Assembly: GCF_914271485.1 (NCBI RefSeq)
Contig: NZ_CAJZAG010000017.1
Span: forward strand, 1-64,000
From: Cupriavidus pampae
GTDB lineage: Bacteria > Pseudomonadota > Gammaproteobacteria > Burkholderiales > Burkholderiaceae
Reading direction: 5' to 3'
DNA length: 64,000 bases
Positions 10,201 through 16,960 of the stretch are shown here, piece after piece. Each line of letters opens with the position of its first letter. Positions within the stretch are counted from its first letter, which is position 1. The position numbers and the translations under genes are program-made. The notes beneath the pieces are model-generated. The model was not told where the DNA came from and did no database searches. It saw only the letters and a program-made list of their open reading frames with translations.

Positions 10201-10459
10201 CGCTGTTGGCCTGCGAGTTCATGTACAACATGTCCTCGACGCCGTTGATCTGCTCCTCCAGCGGCGTAGCCACGGTCTCGGCAATCACCTTCGGGTTGGC
10301 GCCCGGGAACTGCGCGCGCACAACGACCGACGGCGGTACCACTTCCGGGTACTCCGAGATCGGTAACTTGAACATCGAGATGGCGCCGATCAAGAAGATC
10401 AGCACCGACAGCACACCCGCAAAAATCGGGCGATCGATAAAAAATTTCGAGAGATTCAT
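7259..10459 (-). CDS. RND multidrug efflux pump, inner-membrane subunit (AcrB/MexB, HAE1 type)
   Basis: 1066 residues, the usual length for HAE1 pumps. It starts with NLSKFFIDRPIFAGVLSVLI, typical of AcrB, and has the paired Asp motif IGIVVDDAIVVVENVERN in TM4 that relays protons. The two large periplasmic loops and the C-terminal membrane block (GVVPLVISTGAGAEMRHAMG) are present. It exchanges protons for amphipathic drugs or solvents; the substrate range cannot be read from sequence. Second gene of the operon, 100 bases after the adaptor. Confidence 0.95.
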   Translation of the reverse strand: MNLSKFFIDRPIFAGVLSVLIFLIGAISMFKLPISEYPEVVPPSVVVRAQFPGANPKVIAETVATPLEEQINGVEDMLYMNSQANSDGSLTLTVTFKLGTDPDKAQVLVQNRVAQAEPRLPEDVRRLGITTVKSSPDLTMVVHLVSPNDRYDMTYLRNYALINVKDRLARIQGVGQVQMFGSGDYSMRVWLNPEKIAERQLSASDVVRAIREQNVQVAAGVIGQSPSLPGTDLQLSVNAQGRLQTVEEFGDIVVKSSPDGAVTYLKDIARIELGASEYALRSLLDNKSAVALPIFQSPGSNAIQISNDVRKTMEELKEGFPDGVDYSIVYDPTQFVRHSIEAVVHTLFEAIALVVLVVILFLQTWRASIIPLLAVPVSIVGTFGLMHAFGFSINALSLFGLVLAIGIVVDDAIVVVENVERNIEEGLPPKEATYKAMREVSGPIIAIALTLCAVFVPLAFMSGLTGQFYKQFALTISISTIISAFNSLTLSPALSALLLRGHDAPKDWLTRAMDRVLGGFFKRFNRFFHRSSESYGKGVTGVIGRKTAVFGVYAVLLVATWGIFQMVPKGFVPAQDKQYLVSFAKLPDGATLDRTEDVIRRMSEIALKQPGVESAVAFPGLSINGFVNSPSQGIVFATLKPFDERKSKDLSGDAIAAALNQKYGAGIQDAFIAVFPPPPVQGLGTIGGFKMMIEDRQALGYDALFDATNAFLGKARATPELAGLFSNYQINVPQLDVQLDRVKAKQLGVPVTDVFDTLQTYLGSTYANDFNKFGRTYQVKVQADAQFRAHAEDILQLKVRNQSGEMVPLSSLVKVKQGFGPDSVVRYNAFTAADINGGPAPGFSSGQAQAAVERVAAETLPKGIKFEWTDLTYQDILAGNAGIWIFPLCVLLVFLVLAAQYESLTMPLAVILIVPMSLLAAMTGVWLTRGDNNIFTQIGFIVLVGLSAKNAILIVEFARELEHHGRTVVQAAIEASRLRLRPILMTSFAFIMGVVPLVISTGAGAEMRHAMGVAVFAGMLGVTFFGLFLTPVFYVSLRLLATRRERREKREAEAGQGRTDAIASAE

Positions 10460-10559
10460 CTTGGTCTCGGCGAAAGCGCTTCCCCTGGCCGTCCGCCTGA
10501 GCGGACGCCATCAACAAACGGGAAGTTTCTGGTCTACGGGGGCTCTGGCTGGAAAGCGC

Positions 10560-11834
10560 TCAGCTCACCGGTTTTGCCGCGGGTTTCTCGTTGCCACCGA
10601 CCACCTGCTCGGCAGCCTTGTCGGCCTGCTCTGCCTGCTTCGGGGCATTCGGATTAGCCTTCGGCTGAAGTTCGCTGCGGAAGGCCATGTCCACGACCTT
10701 CGGGGCCACGGCATCGCCGGGACGCACGCGCTGCAGGCCATTCACGACGATGTTCTCGCCGGGAGTCAGGCCCTTGCGAATCACGCGCAGCCCTTCGTAC
10801 GTCGGTCCGAGATCGACTTCGCGATAACCGAGCTTGTTGTCCTTGCCCACCACCAGCACAAACTTTTTGCCCTGATCGGTGCCGATCGCGCGGTCGTTGA
10901 TCAGCACGGCCGCATGCGGCGAACCGCCACCGAGCTTGACCTTGGCGTAGAGCCCCGGCAGCAGACGACCATCTTCATTGTTGAAGACGGCGCGCATGCG
11001 GATGGTGCCGCTACGCGTGTCCAGGCGGTTGTCCACCCACTGCACCTTGCCTTCGCGCGGATTGCCATCCTCGTCGGCCAGACCCAGGAACACCGGCAGA
11101 TCCTTCTTGCCGCCGCCCGCGCCCGGCGCGGTGAAGCGCAGGTAGCTCTGTTCATCCACATCAAAGCTTGCGTAGATCGGCGAGACCGACACCACCGTGG
11201 TCAGTGCCGGCGACGATGCACCAGCCGCCACGAGGTTGCCCACCGTGATTTCGGCCTTCGACACGCGACCGGTCACCGGCGCGACGATGCGCGTGTAGCT
11301 GAGGTTCAGCCGCGCGGACTCGAGCGCTGCCTGCGCGCCACGCACGTCGGCGGTGGTTTCGCTGGCAGTGTTGATGCGCTCGTCGTATTCGCGCTTGGAG
11401 ATCGCGTTGTCGTCCAGCAGGCGCTGAGCCCGTGCCTTCTCGGTCTGCGCGTGCGAGGCGCGGACCTGTGCGGCGGCGAGCGCGGCGTCGGCACGTGCCA
11501 CTTCGGCAGCGTACGGGCGCGGGTCGATGGTAAAGAGCGGATCGCCCTTCTTCACGATCGCGCCTTCGCGGAAATGCACGGTGTCGATGGTGCCGGAGAC
11601 GCGCGGACGAATCTCCACGCGATCGACGGCCTCCATGCGGCCCGAGAACTCATCCCACTCCGTGATGGTCTTGCCGACCACCGATGCTACTTCCACCGAA
11701 GGTGCCGGCGGGGTGGCGGTGTTGGCCTGCGCTTCGCCCCCATGCCACGGACGCAGGACCGAGGTTGCCACGCCAATACCGAGAACCGCCACGATGGCAA
11801 CGGCAATCAGCGTGCGTCGAGACTGGTGATTCAT
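10560..11834 (-). CDS. RND efflux periplasmic adaptor (membrane fusion protein, AcrA type)
   Basis: 424 residues from ATG 11834; GGAG lies about 10 bases upstream, and the longer in-frame start at 11882 is unlikely. A single N-terminal membrane anchor (residues 8-25) without lipobox is followed by a lipoyl-like half (RPRVSGTIDTVHFREG), the helical hairpin (about 110-175), the second lipoyl half (TRIVAPVTGRVSKAEI) and the beta-barrel. It bridges pump and channel. First gene of the operon, with no dedicated regulator gene adjoining it. Confidence 0.93.
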   Translation of the reverse strand: MNHQSRRTLIAVAIVAVLGIGVATSVLRPWHGGEAQANTATPPAPSVEVASVVGKTITEWDEFSGRMEAVDRVEIRPRVSGTIDTVHFREGAIVKKGDPLFTIDPRPYAAEVARADAALAAAQVRASHAQTEKARAQRLLDDNAISKREYDERINTASETTADVRGAQAALESARLNLSYTRIVAPVTGRVSKAEITVGNLVAAGASSPALTTVVSVSPIYASFDVDEQSYLRFTAPGAGGGKKDLPVFLGLADEDGNPREGKVQWVDNRLDTRSGTIRMRAVFNNEDGRLLPGLYAKVKLGGGSPHAAVLINDRAIGTDQGKKFVLVVGKDNKLGYREVDLGPTYEGLRVIRKGLTPGENIVVNGLQRVRPGDAVAPKVVDMAFRSELQPKANPNAPKQAEQADKAAEQVVGGNEKPAAKPVS

Positions 11835-11941
11835 GATTTCTTCACTCCGTGTTTCTGTCGGGTTTTCTTCAACTGAAAGCAAAAATTGGCCGAACGCGCC
11901 CCGCCGGGCCCAGGGACCCGGAAAAAAGGGGGAATACCGTG

Positions 11942-11977
11942 TTGACGTCCGTCTTGACGTCCGTCATGACGTCGTAA
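11942..11977. promoter_or_regulatory. three 12-base direct repeats centred on GACGTC
   Basis: TTGACGTCCGTC occurs twice in tandem (11942-11953 and 11954-11965), followed by ATGACGTCGTAA (11966-11977). The palindromic hexamer GACGTC recurs every 12 bases, about 110-140 bases upstream of the adaptor start. The regular spacing suggests cooperative binding of a regulator of the efflux operon. Confidence 0.4.
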
Positions 11978-12063
11978 AGCCCGGCCCAAGTGATGCTCGG
12001 CCGCGCTATACCGTTACGGTGATCGCCAGCATGAAAGACTGCTGGCCTCTAAATCCGGCAGCT

Positions 12064-13002
12064 CTATGCGCCGGACCGGCGTTCGGGCCGGGATGAGGCG
12101 TCGTCGCCCTGCGAAAAGCAATCCCGCAGGAATCGCGCACCTTCGTTAACCCATGCCTGGCAAGCCTCATGGGACTGTTCCACCCCGTCGCCACAGGCGC
12201 CGGGCATGATCATGGTTTCGGCCGGCACCCCGGCCTTGCGCAGGCGCTCGGCGAACGCTTCGCCCTCCGCCCGCAATGCATCCAGTTCGGCCACCTGCAC
12301 CAGGGCGGGGGGCAGTCCGCCCAGCCTCGACGCCATCGCCGGCGCGGCATATGGATGCACGCTGTCTGCCGGCGTAGGCAGGTAGTCTCGATAATTGCAC
12401 GCTAATTGCTGCAAGGTTTCCATCGATACACGGCGAGGGCCGGCCGTGCACGATGCATGTTGCAGGCATGGGTCCGTCACCGGTCGAATCAGCCATTGGC
12501 CCGCCGGTTGCGGCAGTCCACGATCGCGCAGCATCTGCGACAGCGCGATCGCCAGATTGCCTCCGGCTTCTTCCCCAACGACTGCAAAACGCGACTTGTC
12601 TACTTTCAGGCGGCGCGCGTGCTTGAGCACCCACGCCACCGTATTCACTGCATCTTCTGGCGCGGCCGGGAACGGATTCTCCGGCGCCAGCGAATAATTC
12701 GGGGTCACCACCACCGCCGGCACGGTACTGGCCAGATCCCGCGCCAGCTCGCATGCCGCGTCGCAATCGCCCTGCACAAAGCCACCAGCATGCAGGTACA
12801 CCAGCCACGGCAGCAAACCGCTGCTGGCCTGGGCGCCACCGGGGGCATATCCCGCAGGGTAGCTCACCCAGACGGTAATCGTACGGTCGCCGCTGACCAC
12901 CTCATGCTGTGCCACGCGCGCCGCCACCTGCTTCACAGGGGCTTCCGGGTTACGCGAATTGGACGTCTTGGGCATTTGGCTGGTGCCGCATCGTGCGTCC
13001 AC
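12064..13002 (-). CDS. HSL-family alpha/beta hydrolase fold protein lacking catalytic Ser and His
   Basis: 312 residues from GTG 13002, or 303 from ATG 12975; neither start has a good ribosome binding site. The fold is that of hormone-sensitive-lipase-type esterases: oxyanion motif HAGGF (71-75), NYSLAPENPFPAAPED, and an ELDALRAEGEAFAERL segment carrying the usual acidic residue. The nucleophile elbow, normally GDSAGG, reads GEEAGG with Glu at position 145, and the C-terminal HGF is replaced by GDG. Two of three catalytic residues are therefore missing. It is probably a pseudoenzyme or ligand-binding protein, divergent from the LysR gene. Confidence 0.75.
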   Translation of the reverse strand: MDARCGTSQMPKTSNSRNPEAPVKQVAARVAQHEVVSGDRTITVWVSYPAGYAPGGAQASSGLLPWLVYLHAGGFVQGDCDAACELARDLASTVPAVVVTPNYSLAPENPFPAAPEDAVNTVAWVLKHARRLKVDKSRFAVVGEEAGGNLAIALSQMLRDRGLPQPAGQWLIRPVTDPCLQHASCTAGPRRVSMETLQQLACNYRDYLPTPADSVHPYAAPAMASRLGGLPPALVQVAELDALRAEGEAFAERLRKAGVPAETMIMPGACGDGVEQSHEACQAWVNEGARFLRDCFSQGDDASSRPERRSGA

Positions 13003-13293
13003 GGGCGGCGATCAAGTGTTGCGATGCAACGAATTATGGTGATTGACAGGGATGGGATAAAGCAAGAGATTGCCAACGCACTGTTTCTGAGGTGGAATAA
13101 TCGATGAATCATTGTTGTGCGGACACCAATGGCGCGGCCACCTGAGTCTTACCGGCACTTCCATTGGCAAAGATGGCGGAAATGTGATTCACTGCCGTGC
13201 TTTCCAGCGACGTTATCAGTGGTTAACTGCCACGATTCGTCTGTAACCATCGTCGTCGGAAGTCGCTTTGGACCCGGTTTTGGACTCAATACC

Positions 13294-14253
13294 ATGGATC
13301 GCTTAGTCTCAATGCAGGCATTCACGCGGGTGGTGGATGTTGGCAGTTTCGCCCGCGCGGCCGAGTCTCTCGACCTCCCCAAGGCCACACTCACCCGCCT
13401 GATCCAGAATCTGGAGACCCATCTCGGGGTCAAGCTCCTGCACCGGACCACCCGCCGCATCAGCGTGACGACCGATGGCGCCGCCTATTACGAACGCTGC
13501 GTGCGCATTCTCGCGGATGTCGAGGAGGCCGAGCAGTCGCTCACCCGGCACAATAACTCCCCGCGCGGCACCTTATGTGTAGACACGGTGGCCGGCCTCG
13601 CGCAGATGGTGCTGATCCCCAACCTGCAGGGTTTCTTTGACGCCTACCCCGAGCTCAAGCTCGAGCTGACGCTCAACGGCAAGCCGATCGACCTGCTCAA
13701 GGAAGGCGTGGACGTGGTGCTGCGCGTCGGCAATCCGCTTGACGAGACCATGGTGGCGCGGCGCGTGGGTGTGCTCAAGCTCGCGATGTACGCATCGCCG
13801 ATCTATCTGCGGCGTTCCGGCACACCGACCAACCTGACCGAGCTCGCGCAGCACAAGGCGATCAACTACCTGTCCAATCGCACCGGACGGGAAATGCCAT
13901 GGCCACTCGCGCGCGGTGACGAGCAAGGCGAGATCCTGCTGCCGTCCGTGATCTCGACCAACGATGCCGAGGTGTATCTCGGCTGCGCACTCGAAGGTCA
14001 TGGCATCGCGCGCATCTCGCGCGCGATGGCGGAGCCTTATGTGGCCAGCGGCAGGCTGGTGGAGGTCATGCCGGACTGGCAGACCGAAGAGTTGCCGATC
14101 TCGGCGATGTATCCGCAGAATCGCCACCTCTCGGCCAAGGTGCGCGTGTTCGTCAACTGGGCCGCCGATCTGTTCTCGCGGCATCCGCACTTCGGTGCCG
14201 CGCAGCAGCCATCCACGCGCGACACGATTCGCGCGCTTGCCGCGGCGGGTTGA
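13294..14253 (+). CDS. LysR-family transcriptional regulator
   Basis: 319 residues from ATG 13294, the canonical LysR beginning (MDRLVSMQAFTRVVDVGSFARAA); the upstream in-frame extension is not family-like. The winged helix-turn-helix spans residues 1-60 (SFARAAESLDLPKATLTRLI) and the substrate-binding domain 90-300. It belongs to the CrgA/DmlR-like subgroup common in Burkholderiales. It is transcribed away from the esterase-like gene across a 291-base gap and is the best candidate to control that gene. Confidence 0.88.
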   Translation: MDRLVSMQAFTRVVDVGSFARAAESLDLPKATLTRLIQNLETHLGVKLLHRTTRRISVTTDGAAYYERCVRILADVEEAEQSLTRHNNSPRGTLCVDTVAGLAQMVLIPNLQGFFDAYPELKLELTLNGKPIDLLKEGVDVVLRVGNPLDETMVARRVGVLKLAMYASPIYLRRSGTPTNLTELAQHKAINYLSNRTGREMPWPLARGDEQGEILLPSVISTNDAEVYLGCALEGHGIARISRAMAEPYVASGRLVEVMPDWQTEELPISAMYPQNRHLSAKVRVFVNWAADLFSRHPHFGAAQQPSTRDTIRALAAAG

Positions 14254-14569
14254 GATTCATGCGGTTCCGGCGCGACCCGCCCATCAGGGTAGGCGTCCGG
14301 GGAAGGCTTATGCCCGGGGTTCGGGCACGCATGCTGACATCGCACCTCGATATCGGTAGTCAGATTGACCACCGATATCGGAACGACCAGCAGGTAAGGC
14401 GAGAATTTGAGCAGCTTGGAAAGTTTCAGGAGCCATGGCAGGAATGTGAGGAGAGTATTCATATTGTTGTGAGGAACGATTTACGTCATGCCTGATGGAC
14501 ATGACAGCAACCATTCTTCGCTCTGCCTCGCCTCCTGTGAATCAGATATCTCCGAATGTTAGTTCGGAC
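14254..14569. other. intergenic region with a 10-base inverted repeat
   Basis: No credible gene. It contains CGATATCGGT (14348-14357) and its exact complement ACCGATATCG (14371-14380), separated by 13 bases; each arm also contains the self-complementary CGATATCG. It lies between the ends of two convergent genes, so it may be a structural terminator element rather than an operator. No T-run follows. Confidence 0.35.
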
Positions 14570-15301
14570 TCAGCTCTGTAGCGTGATCCGGTTCACCACG
14601 TCCTCCACGCCCTGGACGTACCAGGCATCGCGCTCGGCCTGCCGGCGCGTGCCTTCGTTGGTCACGTAGCCGTCCAGCGTCACCACCCTTCCCTCCGTCC
14701 GCACGCGGATACGACTCGCATCGACAAACGGATCGGTCTCCAGCACCAGTTGCAGCGCTTCCGTGACCTCGTCGTCGCGATCGGTCTCGGCGGGCGCCAC
14801 GACGATCTCGTTGATGACACAACGGCAACCACCCGACCACCAGGCCAGCACACCGGCCAGCCGCATGTGCGAGAGGCTGATGACATTGCCGCGCAACGTG
14901 ACCACGCCACCGCTGGCCGCCACCTCGATCCATCCGCTACGCTCGCCCACCGCTTCGCGCACAGGTTCCACATGGCCCTTCACATGCGCGCAGATGCGGC
15001 AGTTGCGAAAGTCGATCGCATTGAGCAGACGCTCGCACACGGCGTCGCGCAACGCACCGTCACCAACCGGTACCGCGCCATCGGTCACGCGCAGGTGATC
15101 GATCACGGCGCTCACGCCGTCCACGCGGCGCACGTGTGCCGCCGCACGCGTCTTGTCCACGATACTGCCCACTTCCCCCTCGAGGATGAGCGCCCCGTCC
15201 GATAGCCGAAGATGGATCGCGGGATGCAGCTGGCGGCCCTGATACGGTACTTGTGAAAGCGCGGCGCGCGCCTGCGTCAACACCGTTTCATTGCTAGGCA
15301 T
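14570..15301 (-). CDS. BON-domain protein (three BON-like modules)
   Basis: 243 residues from ATG 15301, fixed by AGGAGG 7 bases upstream. The first BON module (about 25-75, LSDGALILEGEVGSIVDKTR) and last (about 175-240, RVVTLDGYVTNEGTRRQAER) are clear. The middle one (about 85-165) is divergent, with a CRICAHVKGH insert and WIEVAASGGVVTLRGNV. BON domains bind membranes or other envelope partners and are typical of osmotic stress proteins, yet no signal peptide is visible here, so the location is unclear. Confidence 0.75.
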   Translation of the reverse strand: MPSNETVLTQARAALSQVPYQGRQLHPAIHLRLSDGALILEGEVGSIVDKTRAAAHVRRVDGVSAVIDHLRVTDGAVPVGDGALRDAVCERLLNAIDFRNCRICAHVKGHVEPVREAVGERSGWIEVAASGGVVTLRGNVISLSHMRLAGVLAWWSGGCRCVINEIVVAPAETDRDDEVTEALQLVLETDPFVDASRIRVRTEGRVVTLDGYVTNEGTRRQAERDAWYVQGVEDVVNRITLQS

Positions 15302-15656
15302 GATGTCCTCCTTTGGGGAAAAATTCGACGGGGAAGCATCCAATCGATTATAGAAATCGAGACAGAAGGGTCCAGCCGAGACCGTCGAATCACGTTTCAA
15401 ACAACTGCTCATCGCCGCGCAACTTACAACCGAACGGGTGCCCTAAACCTCTGCCGTGCTCACTCCGAGACATCGCGACACATGCTCCCACGACCCGGAA
15501 ACCCAATCCCCGTAACGGTTTCCGCATATCGGATGGAGTTCAGTGATACTAAGATCACTGCGTCAGTGAATTAAAATTAATTGAACGTTGTAAATCCTGT
15601 GGCGACGACGATGGCGCTCGATACCATCACTTCATCGGCTGTAACGGAACCCTTCG
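15302..15656. other. divergent promoter region between BON gene and pilus operon
   Basis: No gene seen. The AT-rich part near 15541-15600 holds a 7-base inverted repeat (CAGTGAT/ATCACTG) and probably the promoters for both the BON gene (leftward) and the pilus operon (rightward). The remainder shows no recognisable element. Confidence 0.5.
15541..15560. promoter_or_regulatory. inverted repeat CAGTGAT-N6-ATCACTG upstream of pilus operon
   Basis: Perfect 7-base arms (15541-15547 and 15554-15560), followed by a third half-site CAGTGA and then an A/T-rich run. It lies about 100 bases before the first pilus gene. It is an operator candidate, and the binding protein is unknown. Confidence 0.4.
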
Positions 15657-16163
15657 ATGATGCAACGACCGTCTCGCCGCCTTTCCCTGCGCATCGCCGC
15701 GTTTGCAGCGTTGTCCGCGTTCCCGTTGTGGCTCGGCGCCGCGACCAAGACCACCACCTTCACCGTCAGGCTGACGCTGACCAACGATTGCACGATCGCC
15801 GCGAGCGACCTCGACTTCGGTAGCACCGGTGTGCTCGCGGCCAACGTCGATCAGACGTCGACGGTCTCGGTCACGTGCAGCACCGGCGCCCCGTACCAGG
15901 TGGGGCTCGATGGCGGCACCACCGCCAGCAGCACCATCGCCAACCGCCTGATGACCGGCCCCACTGCGGCCACGGTGCAGTTCCAGATCTATCGCGACGC
16001 CGCGCGCACGCAGATCTGGGGCAACACGCCCAACACGGACACCGTAGGTGGCACCGGTAACGGCACCGCGCAACCTCTCACGATGTATGGGCGCGTGCCT
16101 ACGCAGACGACGCCTGGCGCGGGCGCGTACACCACCACGGTCACGGCGACGATCAACTTCTGA
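15657..16163 (+). CDS. SCPU (spore coat U) domain pilin, major subunit
   Basis: 168 residues. A signal peptide (about 1-28, ending LGAATK) precedes one SCPU domain of archaic chaperone-usher pili: TNDCTIAASDLDFGSTG near the N-terminus and a C-terminal donor-strand motif YGRVPTQTTPGAGAYTTTVTATINF-like ending. The paired Cys residues (about 44 and 73) should form the conserved disulfide. First gene of the four-gene operon, and its stop codon overlaps the chaperone start by one base. The role as polymerising shaft subunit is inferred from position and single domain. Confidence 0.85.
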   Translation: MMQRPSRRLSLRIAAFAALSAFPLWLGAATKTTTFTVRLTLTNDCTIAASDLDFGSTGVLAANVDQTSTVSVTCSTGAPYQVGLDGGTTASSTIANRLMTGPTAATVQFQIYRDAARTQIWGNTPNTDTVGGTGNGTAQPLTMYGRVPTQTTPGAGAYTTTVTATINF

Positions 16164-16954
16164 TGCGCCGCGCCGCCACACGGCGGCGTCCGGGTTCCGC
16201 AACGCTGCCGGCACTGGCGCTGGCCGCGCTGGCAGCGGTTTGCCCGGCGCACGCCACTTCGCTTCAAATCACGCCGGTACGGATCGACCTGCCCGCTGGC
16301 GCGGGTGCGGCCGCGCTGACCCTGCGTAATCAGGGCAATACTCCTATTCACGCGCAGGTACGCGTGTACCGCTGGACGCAGGACGATGGCAACGACGCGC
16401 TTGGTGCTACGGAGGAAGTGGTAGCCAGCCCGCCGATCGTGCGCATTCAGGGCGGGGCCGATCAACTCGTGCGCATCGTGCGTCCCGCACCCGCCACGCC
16501 GTCCGACCGGCCCGGTGGCGAGGCCGCGTATCGCCTGTTGATCGACGAACTGCCAGTGCCGGACGCCGTGCCCGATGCCTCCGGCGTCAAGCTGCAACTG
16601 CGCTATTCGGTGCCGGTCTTCGCGGGCACGCCGGCCAACACCGCACCGCCGCGGCTGGTCATGCATCTCTGGCGCAACGAGGATGGCAATAGCGACGGCA
16701 ATAACAAGCGCGGCTGGATCCTGTCGGTACGCAATGCGGGCCAGCGTCATGCGCGCCTCAGCGATATCGCGCTCGTCAACGCGGGGCAACGCATCAACGT
16801 CGCCAGTGGTCTGTTCGGCTACGCGTTGCCCGGCGCGATGCGCATCTGGAAGATCAATCTACCCGCGAATTTCGCGCCCGCCAGCAGCATGCGGCTCGAC
16901 GGTGCGGTCAACGGCGAACCGCAAAGCCTGCCGGTCACGGCTGGCCGCCCCTAG
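16163..16954 (+). CDS. periplasmic pilus chaperone (PapD/CsuC-like)
   Basis: 263 residues. A signal peptide (1-32, ending AHA) leads into an immunoglobulin-like chaperone fold: SLQITPVRIDLPAG, then VRVYRWTQ, and an IVRPAP segment where the subunit-capping strand begins. It holds SCPU pilins by donor-strand complementation and hands them to the usher. The ATG overlaps the preceding stop (TGATG), which indicates translational coupling. Confidence 0.87.
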   Translation: MRRAATRRRPGSATLPALALAALAAVCPAHATSLQITPVRIDLPAGAGAAALTLRNQGNTPIHAQVRVYRWTQDDGNDALGATEEVVASPPIVRIQGGADQLVRIVRPAPATPSDRPGGEAAYRLLIDELPVPDAVPDASGVKLQLRYSVPVFAGTPANTAPPRLVMHLWRNEDGNSDGNNKRGWILSVRNAGQRHARLSDIALVNAGQRINVASGLFGYALPGAMRIWKINLPANFAPASSMRLDGAVNGEPQSLPVTAGRP

Positions 16955-16960
16955 GAACGC

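Noticed and set aside
8090..10366. Long open frames on the strand opposite the RND pump gene.
   Set aside because: They are Arg/His-rich antisense frames caused by high GC; the pump reading frame is fully conserved in family terms.
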